Part shown: in pieces, positions 5,907 to 13,862 of the stretch
Numbering within the stretch: the first letter of the stretch is position 1
Layout: every line of letters starts with the position of its first letter
NCBI GenBank assembly: GCA_900758315.1
Contig: CAAERF010000509.1
Coordinates: forward strand, 1-16,608
Reading direction: 5' to 3'
Length of the DNA: 16,608 nucleotides
Source of the DNA: an uncultured Oscillospiraceae bacterium
Lineage (GTDB): Bacteria > Bacillota > Clostridia > Oscillospirales > Oscillospiraceae
Notes under the pieces: model-generated
Told to the model about the DNA's origin: nothing
The model's database searches: none
Seen by the model: the letters and a program-made list of their open reading frames with translations, nothing else
Program-made: the position numbers and the translations under genes

Positions 5907-8045
5907 ATGCGTCAAGACATAATTTTGAAGCCTTGGCAAATTGAGCTTACGACAAATAGCACAGGTGACAGTTTTGAAGAAAGCACTTTTTTCACCGGGA
6001 ACGGACGCATGGGCATCCGTGGATATCTCCCCTTCTGGCAGGAAAAGCGCACCTTTGAGACAGGTTTGTTCGTTGCCGGTATCTTCGGTGAAATCAAACC
6101 CGGCATCACCGATTTTGTGAACCTGCCTACCCCCGTCTGGGGAAATATCGAATGTGATGGACATCCTATTACACTTTCCTCCCCTGTATCCAGCACGTTG
6201 GATATGAAAACAGGCGTTCGCTCACAGTCTTTTTTAGCCAAAAGCGGTGAAACCACTCTAAATATTGAGCATCAGGTGTTCTGCAGTATGTCCGATCCCT
6301 CACTGCTCGTACAGCGGCTTTCTTTCTCCGCATCACGCACCGCCAATATCTCGGTACATGCAGGAATTCATACTGCTTGTTGCAACTGCCCTGTTCCGGA
6401 TGATCAGGTAAAAGAAAATCACGAAACCATCAAACTTGCCGAGCCCACCCAGCATGACATGTGCAAGGATTCTGTCGATTGTACTTTCTCTATTTTAGGT
6501 ACCGGCTTAATCGTAAGAGAACAGATGTTTTTCCATACTTCTTTTTCAGATTCTGAAGACTATATCTCCGATGACAGTCTTGGAAAGCAGTGGCGTGGGG
6601 TTTTACAAAGCGGTCAAAAGCTTGTTTTGGAGATCACCACACGCATCACCACAAGTCGAGATATCGACCCACTTATTGGGAGCAACGAAATTTCTGACAC
6701 TTATGATGAACTGCTTGCCAAATCCTCGCTTGCATGGGCCTCTCGATGGAATGAGTCGGATATCGAAATCGATGGAGCTCCTGATGATCAGTCCGCTGTG
6801 CGGTACAACATTTTCCAGCTTATCACCAGCTGTTCTGCCCGCGACAGCAGCGTAAGTATCGGCGCTCGCGGATTGACGCACACACGGTATAAAGGATGCT
6901 ATTTCTGGGACACGGATCTCTTTATGCTGTCTTTTTTCCTATATACCCACCCCGAAGCCGCCAAGAGCTTAATGGAATATCGCGTAAGAACCCTTCCGCA
7001 GGCGAAAGAGAACGCCCAAAAGATGAACAATGCCGGCGCTCGGTATCCTTGGATGACATCCTTTGACGGCTCTGAGCAGTGCGAAAGCTGGGACATTGGT
7101 GCCAGTGAGCTGCACATTACCGCAGATATTCCTTTCGCTATGCAGCAGTACTTTGATGCCACCGGTGATGAGAATTTTCACCTGCAAGCTATGGAAGTTT
7201 ACATCGAAACTGCCCGCTTCTGGTATAGCCGCTGCATCATTCATCCTGATGGCTCTGCTGACCTCATGTTCTGCAAGGGGCCTGATGAATACTGCGGCAT
7301 TACCAACAACAATCTCTTTACCAATTGCATGGTAAAGTTTAATCTTGATTTGGCCATCAAGGCAGCGCTGAAGCTCAAGGAAACCGATCCCAATCGGTAT
7401 TCGAAGCTTTCCCTCAGCGATGAGGAAGTCCTTGCCTGGCATTCTCTGCGAGATAATCTAAAAGAATGTCGTGATCCGCAAACTGGCCGATATTTGCCGG
7501 ATGAAACTTTTACTCGGCTAGAGCCCGTAGACATTAAAACGCTCAAAACCGATGACGGTGCCAGCTATCATCATGTTTGCTTTGACCGTCTGCAAAGGTA
7601 TCAAGTCATCAAGCAGGCTGATACGCTGCTTCTGATGTCCCGGTTGCCTAAGAAGTTCACTCCCGAAGAGTGTCTGAACGCATGGGAAGATTTCGAGCCG
7701 TGCTGCTTGCACGATTCCACGCTGAGCTTCGCCAGCCATGCACTTTTTGCTGCACAAAACGGCCTGCAGGAAGCTGCCGAAAAATACTTCAAAAAAGCGC
7801 TGTATCTCGACCTACACGAAATCATGAACAACACCGGAAAAGAAGGTCTTCATCTTGCCTGCTTGGGCGAAACGTGGTCGAGCATTTTCTTCGGCTTCTT
7901 GGGAGCGAACTTTAATGGAGATACGCCAGTTTTCTCCCCTGTCTTGCCGTCTGGATGGAAGGCGCTACGAATGAATTTCTATTGGCAAGGGAAAATCTAT
8001 CATCTAGCTATTTCAGATAATCATTACACAGTTACAAAAGCCTAA
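5907..8045 (+). CDS. GH65 family alpha-glucoside (disaccharide) phosphorylase
   Basis: This 712-residue cytoplasmic protein belongs to the family that cleaves alpha-linked glucosides such as maltose, trehalose, kojibiose or nigerose with phosphate, giving beta-glucose 1-phosphate. An N-terminal beta-sandwich is followed by the catalytic barrel. FWDTD (333-337) and GPDEY (catalytic acid Glu461) are present. Phosphorylase marks are KQAD (569-572), HDSTLS (602-607) and NNTGKEGLH with His649. Family members usually read GPDEYH and GTW; here GPDEYC and GETW, so the acceptor specificity may differ. ATG 5907 is chosen over in-frame ATG 5871 because GAAGG lies 8 bases before it, and 5871 would overlap the previous gene. 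It is the second and last gene of the operon. No beta-phosphoglucomutase is in the window. The family is clear; the substrate is open. Confidence 0.9.
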   Translation: MRQDIILKPWQIELTTNSTGDSFEESTFFTGNGRMGIRGYLPFWQEKRTFETGLFVAGIFGEIKPGITDFVNLPTPVWGNIECDGHPITLSSPVSSTLDMKTGVRSQSFLAKSGETTLNIEHQVFCSMSDPSLLVQRLSFSASRTANISVHAGIHTACCNCPVPDDQVKENHETIKLAEPTQHDMCKDSVDCTFSILGTGLIVREQMFFHTSFSDSEDYISDDSLGKQWRGVLQSGQKLVLEITTRITTSRDIDPLIGSNEISDTYDELLAKSSLAWASRWNESDIEIDGAPDDQSAVRYNIFQLITSCSARDSSVSIGARGLTHTRYKGCYFWDTDLFMLSFFLYTHPEAAKSLMEYRVRTLPQAKENAQKMNNAGARYPWMTSFDGSEQCESWDIGASELHITADIPFAMQQYFDATGDENFHLQAMEVYIETARFWYSRCIIHPDGSADLMFCKGPDEYCGITNNNLFTNCMVKFNLDLAIKAALKLKETDPNRYSKLSLSDEEVLAWHSLRDNLKECRDPQTGRYLPDETFTRLEPVDIKTLKTDDGASYHHVCFDRLQRYQVIKQADTLLLMSRLPKKFTPEECLNAWEDFEPCCLHDSTLSFASHALFAAQNGLQEAAEKYFKKALYLDLHEIMNNTGKEGLHLACLGETWSSIFFGFLGANFNGDTPVFSPVLPSGWKALRMNFYWQGKIYHLAISDNHYTVTKA

Positions 8046-8050
8046 AACAT

Positions 8051-8111
8051 GGCCTATAAGGTTCACAGTGTTTACCCGCTTAGAATCTTATAGGCCTTTC
8101 CGTTTTGTTTT
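8051..8111 (+). terminator. Terminator of the GH125-like/GH65 operon
   Basis: GGCCTATAAG (8051-8060) pairs perfectly with CTTATAGGCC (8087-8096) across a 26-base loop, followed by TTTCCGTTTTGTTTT. It begins 5 bases after the GH65 stop codon. Confidence 0.9.
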
Positions 8112-8200
8112 ATTATACATTACATTCCCTTTTTAAACCCTCATTCCTTTCCCCAAAGTATATACTACAACACTATAATGTTCACACTTGCCAGATATCA

Positions 8201-8230
8201 TTGATTTTCTTCATTTATCTGTGCTATCAT
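8201..8230 (+). promoter_or_regulatory. Candidate promoter of the DUF4300-like lipoprotein gene
   Basis: TTGATT (8201-8206) is 18 bases from TATCAT (8225-8230), with TGC directly before the -10 (extended -10). It lies about 90 bases before the TTG start. A second TATAAT at 8174-8179 has no usable -35. A 10-bp palindrome, AGTATATACT, lies at 8157-8166; its role is unknown. Confidence 0.45.
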
Positions 8231-8321
8231 TTATTGCGAAGCCAGCACGATTATATCTTTCTCATGTATTGGCAATTTCGGTAGGCAGAATCTTCTCAAA
8301 AACACAGCGAGGTGATTATTT

Positions 8322-9230
8322 TTGAAATTCCGAACCTTTCTTGCCTGCACTGCTGCACTTTTTTGCGGTGCATTTCTGGCAGGATGCAGTAAAAGCCCTT
8401 CTCTACCAGTCCTTCAGCAGATTGAATATTCCAACTTAGCAGATGTGGATACGCAGAATCTTCTTTCCGATCTTTTGCAAAATGCCGGCGTATCTGAGCT
8501 TCGGACACAAACCTTCTTTGAACATGTTCAAAAATTCAATAACGCTGTAGACCCAGCATGGCTCACCACTGGATTTGAAACGGCAAAGCCTTTGGATTCG
8601 AAATATGATCCGTATTCTATGCAGGATGCATGGACGGAAAAATATGGCACCTTCCCGGGCTGGAACTGTAGAATCACCGCTTGTGGCCTTTTCGGCGATT
8701 TCATCACTGTCACTGGCGAAGCAGACTTCGATGCAGCCGAGGACACCTTATTTATGGACTATGAAACGCTGAATACTGACCCCGAGTCCCTTTGTGGTGA
8801 CAACAGGCAGAAATTCGATGCGCTGTTTGCTCCCGTCAAAACAACCAACACGACCGACATTCCCACTCATTTAAAAACAATTCAGCAGGAATGGAAAAGA
8901 CGCGGTCTATCCTTTGTAGAAGATGACAAGATTCGTCTTATCTCCGTGGTTCTGCACGATCAGTTTTCTGAAACAGACAATTCCCTTATGATTGGCCATG
9001 TCGGCGTTATGCTTCCCACATCGGATGCCGTATATTTCGTGGAAAAGGTCGCTTTTCAGGAGCCATATCGTTTATTAAAATTCAAAAATCGAACTGAGTT
9101 GAGCGATTACTTGATGCTGAAATACGACAATTCCTGGGGACAGGATACGGCTCACACCTTCATTATGGATAATGCAAATTTGATGGACGGCTGGCGCATT
9201 CTGGAAGAGCCGACAGCCTCTAACGGATAA
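8322..9230 (+). CDS. DUF4300-like lipoprotein of unknown function
   Basis: This 302-residue secreted lipoprotein has a signal peptide (MKFRTFLACTAALFCGAFLAGC) ending in the lipobox LAGC, with Cys22 lipidated. After a short linker the mature part opens with IEYSNLADVDTQNLLSDLL and continues with a PGWNCRITACGLF segment. This combination of an early YSNL motif and a central G-x-NCRI motif is what I recognise as the Firmicutes DUF4300 family, for which I know no established function. No membrane segment follows the signal. Start is TTG at 8322, supported by GAGGTG at 8309-8314 seven bases before it. It is a single-gene unit with its own candidate promoter, between the glycoside operon terminator and a bidirectional hairpin. 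Nothing ties it to either neighbouring pathway. The lipoprotein call is firm; the family call is from memory of motifs. Confidence 0.75.
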   Translation: MKFRTFLACTAALFCGAFLAGCSKSPSLPVLQQIEYSNLADVDTQNLLSDLLQNAGVSELRTQTFFEHVQKFNNAVDPAWLTTGFETAKPLDSKYDPYSMQDAWTEKYGTFPGWNCRITACGLFGDFITVTGEADFDAAEDTLFMDYETLNTDPESLCGDNRQKFDALFAPVKTTNTTDIPTHLKTIQQEWKRRGLSFVEDDKIRLISVVLHDQFSETDNSLMIGHVGVMLPTSDAVYFVEKVAFQEPYRLLKFKNRTELSDYLMLKYDNSWGQDTAHTFIMDNANLMDGWRILEEPTASNG

Positions 9231-9235
9231 TGAAA

Positions 9236-9284
9236 ACAAAAGGGGCCCGTTGCACAGAGGAAAAGTGCAACAGCCCCTCGTTTT
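9236..9284. terminator. Bidirectional terminator between convergent genes
   Basis: AGGGGCCCGTTGCAC (9241-9255) pairs with GTGCAACAGCCCCT (9265-9278), with one unpaired base, flanked by AAAA on the left and CGTTTT on the right. It can serve both the DUF4300-like gene on plus and the phosphoesterase operon on minus. Read on the minus strand it starts AGGGGCTGTTGCAC, close to the hairpins at 266-280 and 16028-16042. Confidence 0.85.
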
Positions 9285-9311
9285 GTATTGCTCGTATCAA
9301 TTAATACAAAT

Positions 9312-10121
9312 TTACTCCAGCATTTCCTGCGGAGTCATATTGGCGAGCAGCTTACTGCGGTCCAGGCAGAGCGGGGACCAATACAATCTTTTGTCCTGCA
9401 CCCTGCAAAACTGTATCCAGCACTGTTTGCGAAACTGCACCCGGCCCTGTATCAGCGGTAGAGCCGCGGAGGCCGCGCCGGCTCCAACAAATTGGGGCGG
9501 CAGCCCCTGCTCTGTCACAAGGGTTGCCTCATGACTGTGTCCGCAAAGGATCCCATCAACCGGATGATCTTGCAAGAGCCGAATCAGGCGGTCCGGAGTA
9601 GCAAGGTTGTTGGCATCAGTTTCCGCTGTAGTCGTTCCGTATACCGGGTGGTGCAGCGCGAGGATCGTTGGGCAGTCTGTGGGTTTGCACAGCTCCTGCT
9701 CCAACCACGCAAGTTGGCTGCCGGACAATTGGCCAATGACCTGCCCGCAGGAGGAATCCAGTACGATCCATCTGAGCCATTCGGTCTGTACACAATAGTC
9801 CAAGGGCTGATCAGAGGCCAGTCCCCGAAAAGCGCTGTTGAAGTCCTTACGGATATCATGGTTGCCCAATGCGGGATAAGTTTTCGTATGATACTGCTCG
9901 TCCAGCTCCTGCAGCAGGGTCTTTGCTCTGGCATAGTCAGCGGATGTACCTTCATGCACAAGATCTCCGGTAATCAGCACAAACGCGGGCCTGTGATCCC
10001 ACGCAAATGCCGTCTGGTAGAGGCTCCGAAGCGACTTCTCTGTGCAGCATGTGTCTGGTGTCTCTGCATCGAAACAAAGATGTGTGTCTGTTACATGCAA
10101 AAAATAGTGCGCGTTTTCCAT
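9312..10121 (-). CDS. Calcineurin-like metallophosphoesterase (cytoplasmic, CpdA/GpdQ-like)
   Basis: This 269-residue protein carries the full set of two-metal phosphoesterase motifs: TDTHL (Asp12, His14), GDLVHEG (Asp53), GNHD (86-89), HHP (157-159) and GHSH (194-197). Order and spacing fit the class III cyclic-nucleotide/glycerophosphodiester phosphodiesterase group, whose members act on phosphodiesters or phosphomonoesters. No signal peptide or membrane segment is seen. It is the last gene of the operon, 9 bases after the stop of the NPP-type phosphodiesterase gene, and its ribosome site (GAGG) overlaps that stop region, so the two are translationally close. A plausible job is the second hydrolysis of an imported phosphodiester; this is inferred from context only. 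The metal-dependent phosphoesterase call is firm, the substrate is not. Confidence 0.9.
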   Translation of the reverse strand: MENAHYFLHVTDTHLCFDAETPDTCCTEKSLRSLYQTAFAWDHRPAFVLITGDLVHEGTSADYARAKTLLQELDEQYHTKTYPALGNHDIRKDFNSAFRGLASDQPLDYCVQTEWLRWIVLDSSCGQVIGQLSGSQLAWLEQELCKPTDCPTILALHHPVYGTTTAETDANNLATPDRLIRLLQDHPVDGILCGHSHEATLVTEQGLPPQFVGAGAASAALPLIQGRVQFRKQCWIQFCRVQDKRLYWSPLCLDRSKLLANMTPQEMLE

Positions 10122-10130
10122 TGTTTTTCC

Positions 10131-11444
10131 TCACCGCAGCAATTTCTGCAGGACTTTTCCGTCGGCTGCAGGCAGCGGCACGCCAAGCAATGCGGCAAAG
10201 GTCGGTGCCTCATCGATCATAGCGGCACTGTCGAGCCATACATTTTCCCGGAAGGAGGGGCCGACTGCCATGAAGGTAGGCTGGGGTCCTTTTTCCGGCA
10301 GATATCCGTGTGTGGCATGCCCGTACCGGAAATCGTTTCGGTCAAAGGGGCGTACCGCAGGACGGTTCCAATCTGTACTGAAGGAGGTATACCCATCCGT
10401 TTCCAGTACAAACGAAAAATCACCATCCAGCCCCATGGCCTTTGTTTCGTCCTTTGTGTAGACGGTCGTAAAGCCGTAGATGCCTTCCGCCGCCATCTTC
10501 TGCAGTACCGCATAGGTCTTGGCATAGTCCTGCACATTTGCGGGGTCTTTCAGATAGACCATGGCAGACATGGCGTTAGAGCAGCAGAACGCTGTCCAAT
10601 CCCGCAGATTTCCGTTTTCATCCACCTGAATCAGACCGGCATCTGCAAAGAATACATTCGGCTTGATGACACGCGACAGATCCATCTGCCCGTGGTCACT
10701 CACAATGATTACATCCGTATCGTGCAGATGACCACTGTCCTCCAAAGCTCGCATCAACTGCCCAATCCAAAGATCAACCAGATCCAGACCATGCAGAACC
10801 TCCTCATTGAAAACGCCGTACTTATGGCGGGCATCGTCGATATTGCCGTTGTGTACCAGCATAAATTCCGGGGAATACTCACGAATGATGTCGCAGGCGC
10901 ACGAAATCAGAAAATGGTCGATCTGCGGGTGGTCCATCAGGGCTACACGGCCGAGCTTGCCGCCGTTGGGGAGAAGATGCTGATTTTTCTCGATGATCTT
11001 CAGCATTTCCGGGCTGGACCCCATATTCGCGAATCCACCAAGGAGCGTTTCTCCCTCATGCGGGCACCAGTACTCATCGATCAGATAATCCACGGCCTTA
11101 TGGTTACCGGTCACAGGCCAAAAGACCGCACCGGTCGTGTACCCCTGATCCTTTGCCGCCGTAATGACATCCGGCACCTTGACATTGCTTGCATCCCAGA
11201 GCCATTCGTATTCGGTACTGCCGGTCGTAAAATGCGTATTGCTGATCACGCCGTGGCTGGCCGGATAGCAGCCTGTCAGGATCGTAGTATGTGCCGGGTA
11301 GGTTACCGTCGGGTAGATGCTCCTGATATGCCGGACGCCGCAGGCGTTCTGAAAATACTTTTTGGTGTTCCGGCAGCTGCGCAGGTGTTGAAGATCCTCA
11401 TACACCATCGCATCCACAGAAAAGACTAAAACTCTCTGATTCAT
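10131..11444 (-). CDS. Nucleotide pyrophosphatase/phosphodiesterase family enzyme (alkaline phosphatase superfamily)
   Basis: This 437-residue protein has the complete NPP active site: metal ligand Asp11 (FSVDAM), nucleophile Thr48 in YPTVTYPAHTTILTG, Asn69 (SHGVISN) 21 residues later as in autotaxin (T210/N231), Asp203 and His207 (DDARH), Asp250-His251 (SDHGQM) and His379 (GHATHGYLP). NPPs split phosphodiester or pyrophosphate bonds with two zinc ions; known members act on nucleotides, lysophospholipids or glycerophosphocholine. No signal peptide is present, unlike most NPPs, so it should act inside the cell. AAAGGA lies about 8 bases before the ATG. It follows the UgpB-like gene behind a terminator hairpin and precedes a metallophosphoesterase, suggesting hydrolysis of what the importer brings in. 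Phosphonoacetate hydrolase belongs to the same superfamily and is an alternative. Confidence 0.92.
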   Translation of the reverse strand: MNQRVLVFSVDAMVYEDLQHLRSCRNTKKYFQNACGVRHIRSIYPTVTYPAHTTILTGCYPASHGVISNTHFTTGSTEYEWLWDASNVKVPDVITAAKDQGYTTGAVFWPVTGNHKAVDYLIDEYWCPHEGETLLGGFANMGSSPEMLKIIEKNQHLLPNGGKLGRVALMDHPQIDHFLISCACDIIREYSPEFMLVHNGNIDDARHKYGVFNEEVLHGLDLVDLWIGQLMRALEDSGHLHDTDVIIVSDHGQMDLSRVIKPNVFFADAGLIQVDENGNLRDWTAFCCSNAMSAMVYLKDPANVQDYAKTYAVLQKMAAEGIYGFTTVYTKDETKAMGLDGDFSFVLETDGYTSFSTDWNRPAVRPFDRNDFRYGHATHGYLPEKGPQPTFMAVGPSFRENVWLDSAAMIDEAPTFAALLGVPLPAADGKVLQKLLR

Positions 11445-11470
11445 TTTGATTTTCCTTTCCTGAAAACTGC

Positions 11471-11493
11471 AAAAAGGCAGGGTCTCCCCTGCC
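11471..11493 (-). terminator. Terminator/attenuator between binding protein and NPP gene
   Basis: On the minus strand GGCAGGG (11493-11487), loop GAGA, CCCTGCC (11482-11476) and then TTTTT (11475-11471): a textbook compact terminator 31 bases after the binding-protein stop. No promoter is evident between it and the NPP start, so the two phosphoesterases are probably made from read-through, at a lower level than the binding protein. Confidence 0.92.
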
Positions 11494-11524
11494 CCCTTGC
11501 TATAAGGAGAAGTCTAACACATGA

Positions 11525-12949
11525 TTAGGAATTGGATTGGTTGTAGATGTCCAGCGCTTCCTGGATGCTGTCCTTGGCGGTCGTAATCACGGTATTGATG
11601 TCCGCCGTAGGATCGGTAGCGACCGTTTCCATCGCAACCTTGTTTGCATCGCGCATCTCATTGGAGATGGCAACATACGGATTGGTAGCGGAAGAATCGG
11701 ACTTAGCCAGAGAATCGTAGACGACCGAGATACCGGGGAAGGTTTCCTCGCGGTAGGTCTTATAGGCAGCGCTGTCGTAAGCCTCCTGGTTCGGTGCGAT
11801 ATAACCGGTAGCGGAAGCGAAGTAGCCTGCCTGTTCACCGGTGGAGGCAAACTTGATGAACTCATAGGCACCCTGCATAGCTTTTTCGTTGCCGTTGTCG
11901 CAGACATAGGTGCCGGTACCCGCAGCGGGCTCGCCGGTACGCTTGCCGCTTTCCGATGCAGAAGGCATTGGGATAACACCGACCTCAAAATTACCGGCTG
12001 CAGCGTCCAGAACCTTGGTCGTCATCGAAATAACACCCATCATCATAGCACAGTCACCGGAGGCCATCTGCGGAATGATCTCAGACTGATAGTCTGCTCC
12101 GTAAGGGACACAGAGCTTCTCGGCACCCATCTTCTGGTAGATGGAAAGCATGTTGTAGATGGAATCATGCACCGTCGTGTCGCTGTCATACAGGCATTCG
12201 GTGACGGGCTGGCCGTTCAGACCGTTCTCATTGTTGTAGGCCTGCACACCCTCGCGGCCGAGCGCGACATTGAACATAGCACCGTTAGCAAAGAAGCCGA
12301 TGCCGTAGGTGGCAAAGCCGCCGTCCACAATCGTTTTGCTGGCATCATACAAATCGTCAAAGCTCTGGATGCTTGCAGGATCGACCCCTGCCTTTTTCAG
12401 CAGATCTGCATTGTAGAAAATGTTCGGATAGCTGTAGCCGATGGGGTAACCGATCAGATTGCCCTGACCGTCAGAGTAGGCGCTGCGCAGTGCATCCCAT
12501 GTATCATCAAGCTCCTGCCAACCCTCGGTGTCTGCATCCACATATTTCTGCAGCGGGACGCAGAAGTCAGAATTTGCATACATAGCGACATCTTCCACTG
12601 CGCCGGAGAACATGGCCGGGAGATTTTCTTTCTCGGTAGATTGCAGTTTGGCGTTGCACTCCATCTGGTTGCCCTGATATACGATGGTCACATGGTACTG
12701 GTTCTGGCTGTTGTTGAAGTCATCAATAATGTTCTGCAGGTAGCCGATATTCTTGTCGCCAAAGTAGGTCCACCAGGTCACTTCCGTTACATCGCCGCCG
12801 GCGGCTTCAGAAGTTGCTTCCGGTGCAGCTGCTTCTACGGTAGAACTAGCCGTAGGCTCTGCGGTAGAAGCAGAACCACCACACGCAGCCAAGGACAGGG
12901 TCATTGCAGCAGCCATACCAGCTGCCAGAATTCGATGCTTTGCTTTCAT
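11525..12949 (-). CDS. ABC substrate-binding lipoprotein, UgpB-like
   Basis: This 474-residue solute-binding protein has a signal peptide (MKAKHRILAAGMAAAMTLSLAAC) ending in the lipobox LAAC (Cys23), a Ser/Ala/Glu-rich linker to about residue 52, and a mature start VTEVTWWTYFG. Several stretches follow the E. coli glycerol-3-phosphate binding protein UgpB as I remember it: SFDDLYDASKTIVDGGFATY, the NNENGLNG loop, SGDCAMMMGVIS, and ATGYIAPNQEAYD against UgpB KTGYLPITKAAYD. An Arg near the C-terminus (NEMRDANKV) sits where UgpB has a ligand-binding Arg. AGGAG lies 8 bases before the ATG. The two permease genes precede it, an uncommon order, and two phosphoesterases follow. A glycerophosphodiester or related phosphate ester is the favoured ligand; a sugar cannot be excluded. 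Confidence 0.88.
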   Translation of the reverse strand: MKAKHRILAAGMAAAMTLSLAACGGSASTAEPTASSTVEAAAPEATSEAAGGDVTEVTWWTYFGDKNIGYLQNIIDDFNNSQNQYHVTIVYQGNQMECNAKLQSTEKENLPAMFSGAVEDVAMYANSDFCVPLQKYVDADTEGWQELDDTWDALRSAYSDGQGNLIGYPIGYSYPNIFYNADLLKKAGVDPASIQSFDDLYDASKTIVDGGFATYGIGFFANGAMFNVALGREGVQAYNNENGLNGQPVTECLYDSDTTVHDSIYNMLSIYQKMGAEKLCVPYGADYQSEIIPQMASGDCAMMMGVISMTTKVLDAAAGNFEVGVIPMPSASESGKRTGEPAAGTGTYVCDNGNEKAMQGAYEFIKFASTGEQAGYFASATGYIAPNQEAYDSAAYKTYREETFPGISVVYDSLAKSDSSATNPYVAISNEMRDANKVAMETVATDPTADINTVITTAKDSIQEALDIYNQSNS

Positions 12950-12992
12950 TTGTTTTACTCCTTACGACATTCTTTCCCGATTGATATATTAA

Positions 12993-13012
12993 AAAGTACA
13001 GTTCTGTACTTT
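12993..13012 (-). terminator. Hairpin between second permease and binding-protein gene
   Basis: AAAGTACAG/CTGTACTTT form a 9-bp perfect inverted repeat with a 2-base spacer, followed on the minus strand by TT and an AT-rich stretch. It is short of GC and has a tight loop, so it may be a weak terminator, an mRNA processing site or a 3'-end stabiliser that favours the binding-protein part of the message. Confidence 0.5.
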
Positions 13013-13025
13013 CGGCAATAAGAAC

Positions 13026-13862
13026 TTAGCCTTTGATACCGCCCGCCGTCATGCCCTGAATGATGTAATCCTGCCCAAGGATATACACAAGGACCGACGG
13101 CAGTATTGCGATCATGGCACCTGCGAGGATCTGACCAAAGCTGATGACATCACCCGTTACGAGGAAGGCGATGCCTATCTGGATCGTGCGCATCGCATTT
13201 TCGTGTGTGACCAAAAGAGGCCAGAAGAATTGATTGTAGATCTGCACAAACAGGTAGATGGCCAGTGAGGCAAAGGTCGGAACAGCTAGCGGCATCGCTA
13301 CGCGGAACAGATACCCGATTTCTCCGCAGCCGTCGATCGTTGCTGCCTCCTTATACTCTTTGGGCAGCGCCAGAAAATACTGCCGCATAAGAAAGATGGC
13401 AGTACCAGAAATGAGGGACGGCAGAACCAAACCTGCATAGCTGTTGGTAAGGCCCATGTTCTGAATTGTAAGGTAGTTCGTTACCACGACAACCTCGCCG
13501 GGCACCATTGTGGTTGCCAGCACCAGAGAGAACAACAGCTTTTTGAAGGGAAATTCAAAGCAGGCAAATGCGTAGGCTGCCAGTGTAGCGAAGATCACCT
13601 GCGCAAATATAGCAATCACACAGACGATGACGGAGTTCTTCAGGTAGAGCAGCAGCGGAACCTTGGCAAAGACCGCCTGATAGTTTTCCAGCGTAAAATG
13701 CTGTGGGAGCAAGTGCAGCGGGTAGGACATCAGCTCCTGCTCCGTCTGGAACGAGAAGAACAGGCCGATAATCAGGGGCGAAATAAAGACCAGCCCTAAA
13801 GCCAGTTTTATTGTGAAGCCTGCTGCCTCTGCCGCACGCTTTTTTGTTCTTGCCGTGCTCAC
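13026..13862 (-). CDS. ABC importer permease, MalG/UgpE type
   Basis: This 278-residue inner-membrane permease has a first helix at about residues 17-33 (KLALGLVFISPLIIGLFF), a periplasmic loop with the family pattern PQHFTLENYQAVF, helices around NSVIVCVIAIFAQVIFATLAAYAFA, and the EAA loop KEYKEAATIDGCGEIGYLFRV that contacts the ATPase. It is the second half of the heterodimer with the gene upstream. The frame is open back to an ATG at 13949, but that would overlap the previous gene by 91 bases. GTG at 13862 overlaps its stop as GTGA, the usual form of translational coupling, and gives a normal N-terminus (STARTKKRAAEA) and length. The weak ribosome site (AAAAAAGG, 12 bases away) fits coupling. 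The upstream ATG, with GGAAGG 11 bases before it, remains possible. Confidence 0.9.
   Translation of the reverse strand: MSTARTKKRAAEAAGFTIKLALGLVFISPLIIGLFFSFQTEQELMSYPLHLLPQHFTLENYQAVFAKVPLLLYLKNSVIVCVIAIFAQVIFATLAAYAFACFEFPFKKLLFSLVLATTMVPGEVVVVTNYLTIQNMGLTNSYAGLVLPSLISGTAIFLMRQYFLALPKEYKEAATIDGCGEIGYLFRVAMPLAVPTFASLAIYLFVQIYNQFFWPLLVTHENAMRTIQIGIAFLVTGDVISFGQILAGAMIAILPSVLVYILGQDYIIQGMTAGGIKG

Noticed and set aside
9492-11429. Open plus-strand frame of 645 codons across the two phosphoesterase genes
   Set aside because: It lies antisense to two genes with complete catalytic motifs, is rich in Cys/Arg/His runs with no recognisable domain, and has no ribosome site. It is the usual shadow of GC-rich codon use.
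11537-13021. Open plus-strand frame of 494 codons opposite the UgpB-like gene
   Set aside because: Same reason: it mirrors the coding strand of a well-supported binding protein and has no motif of its own.
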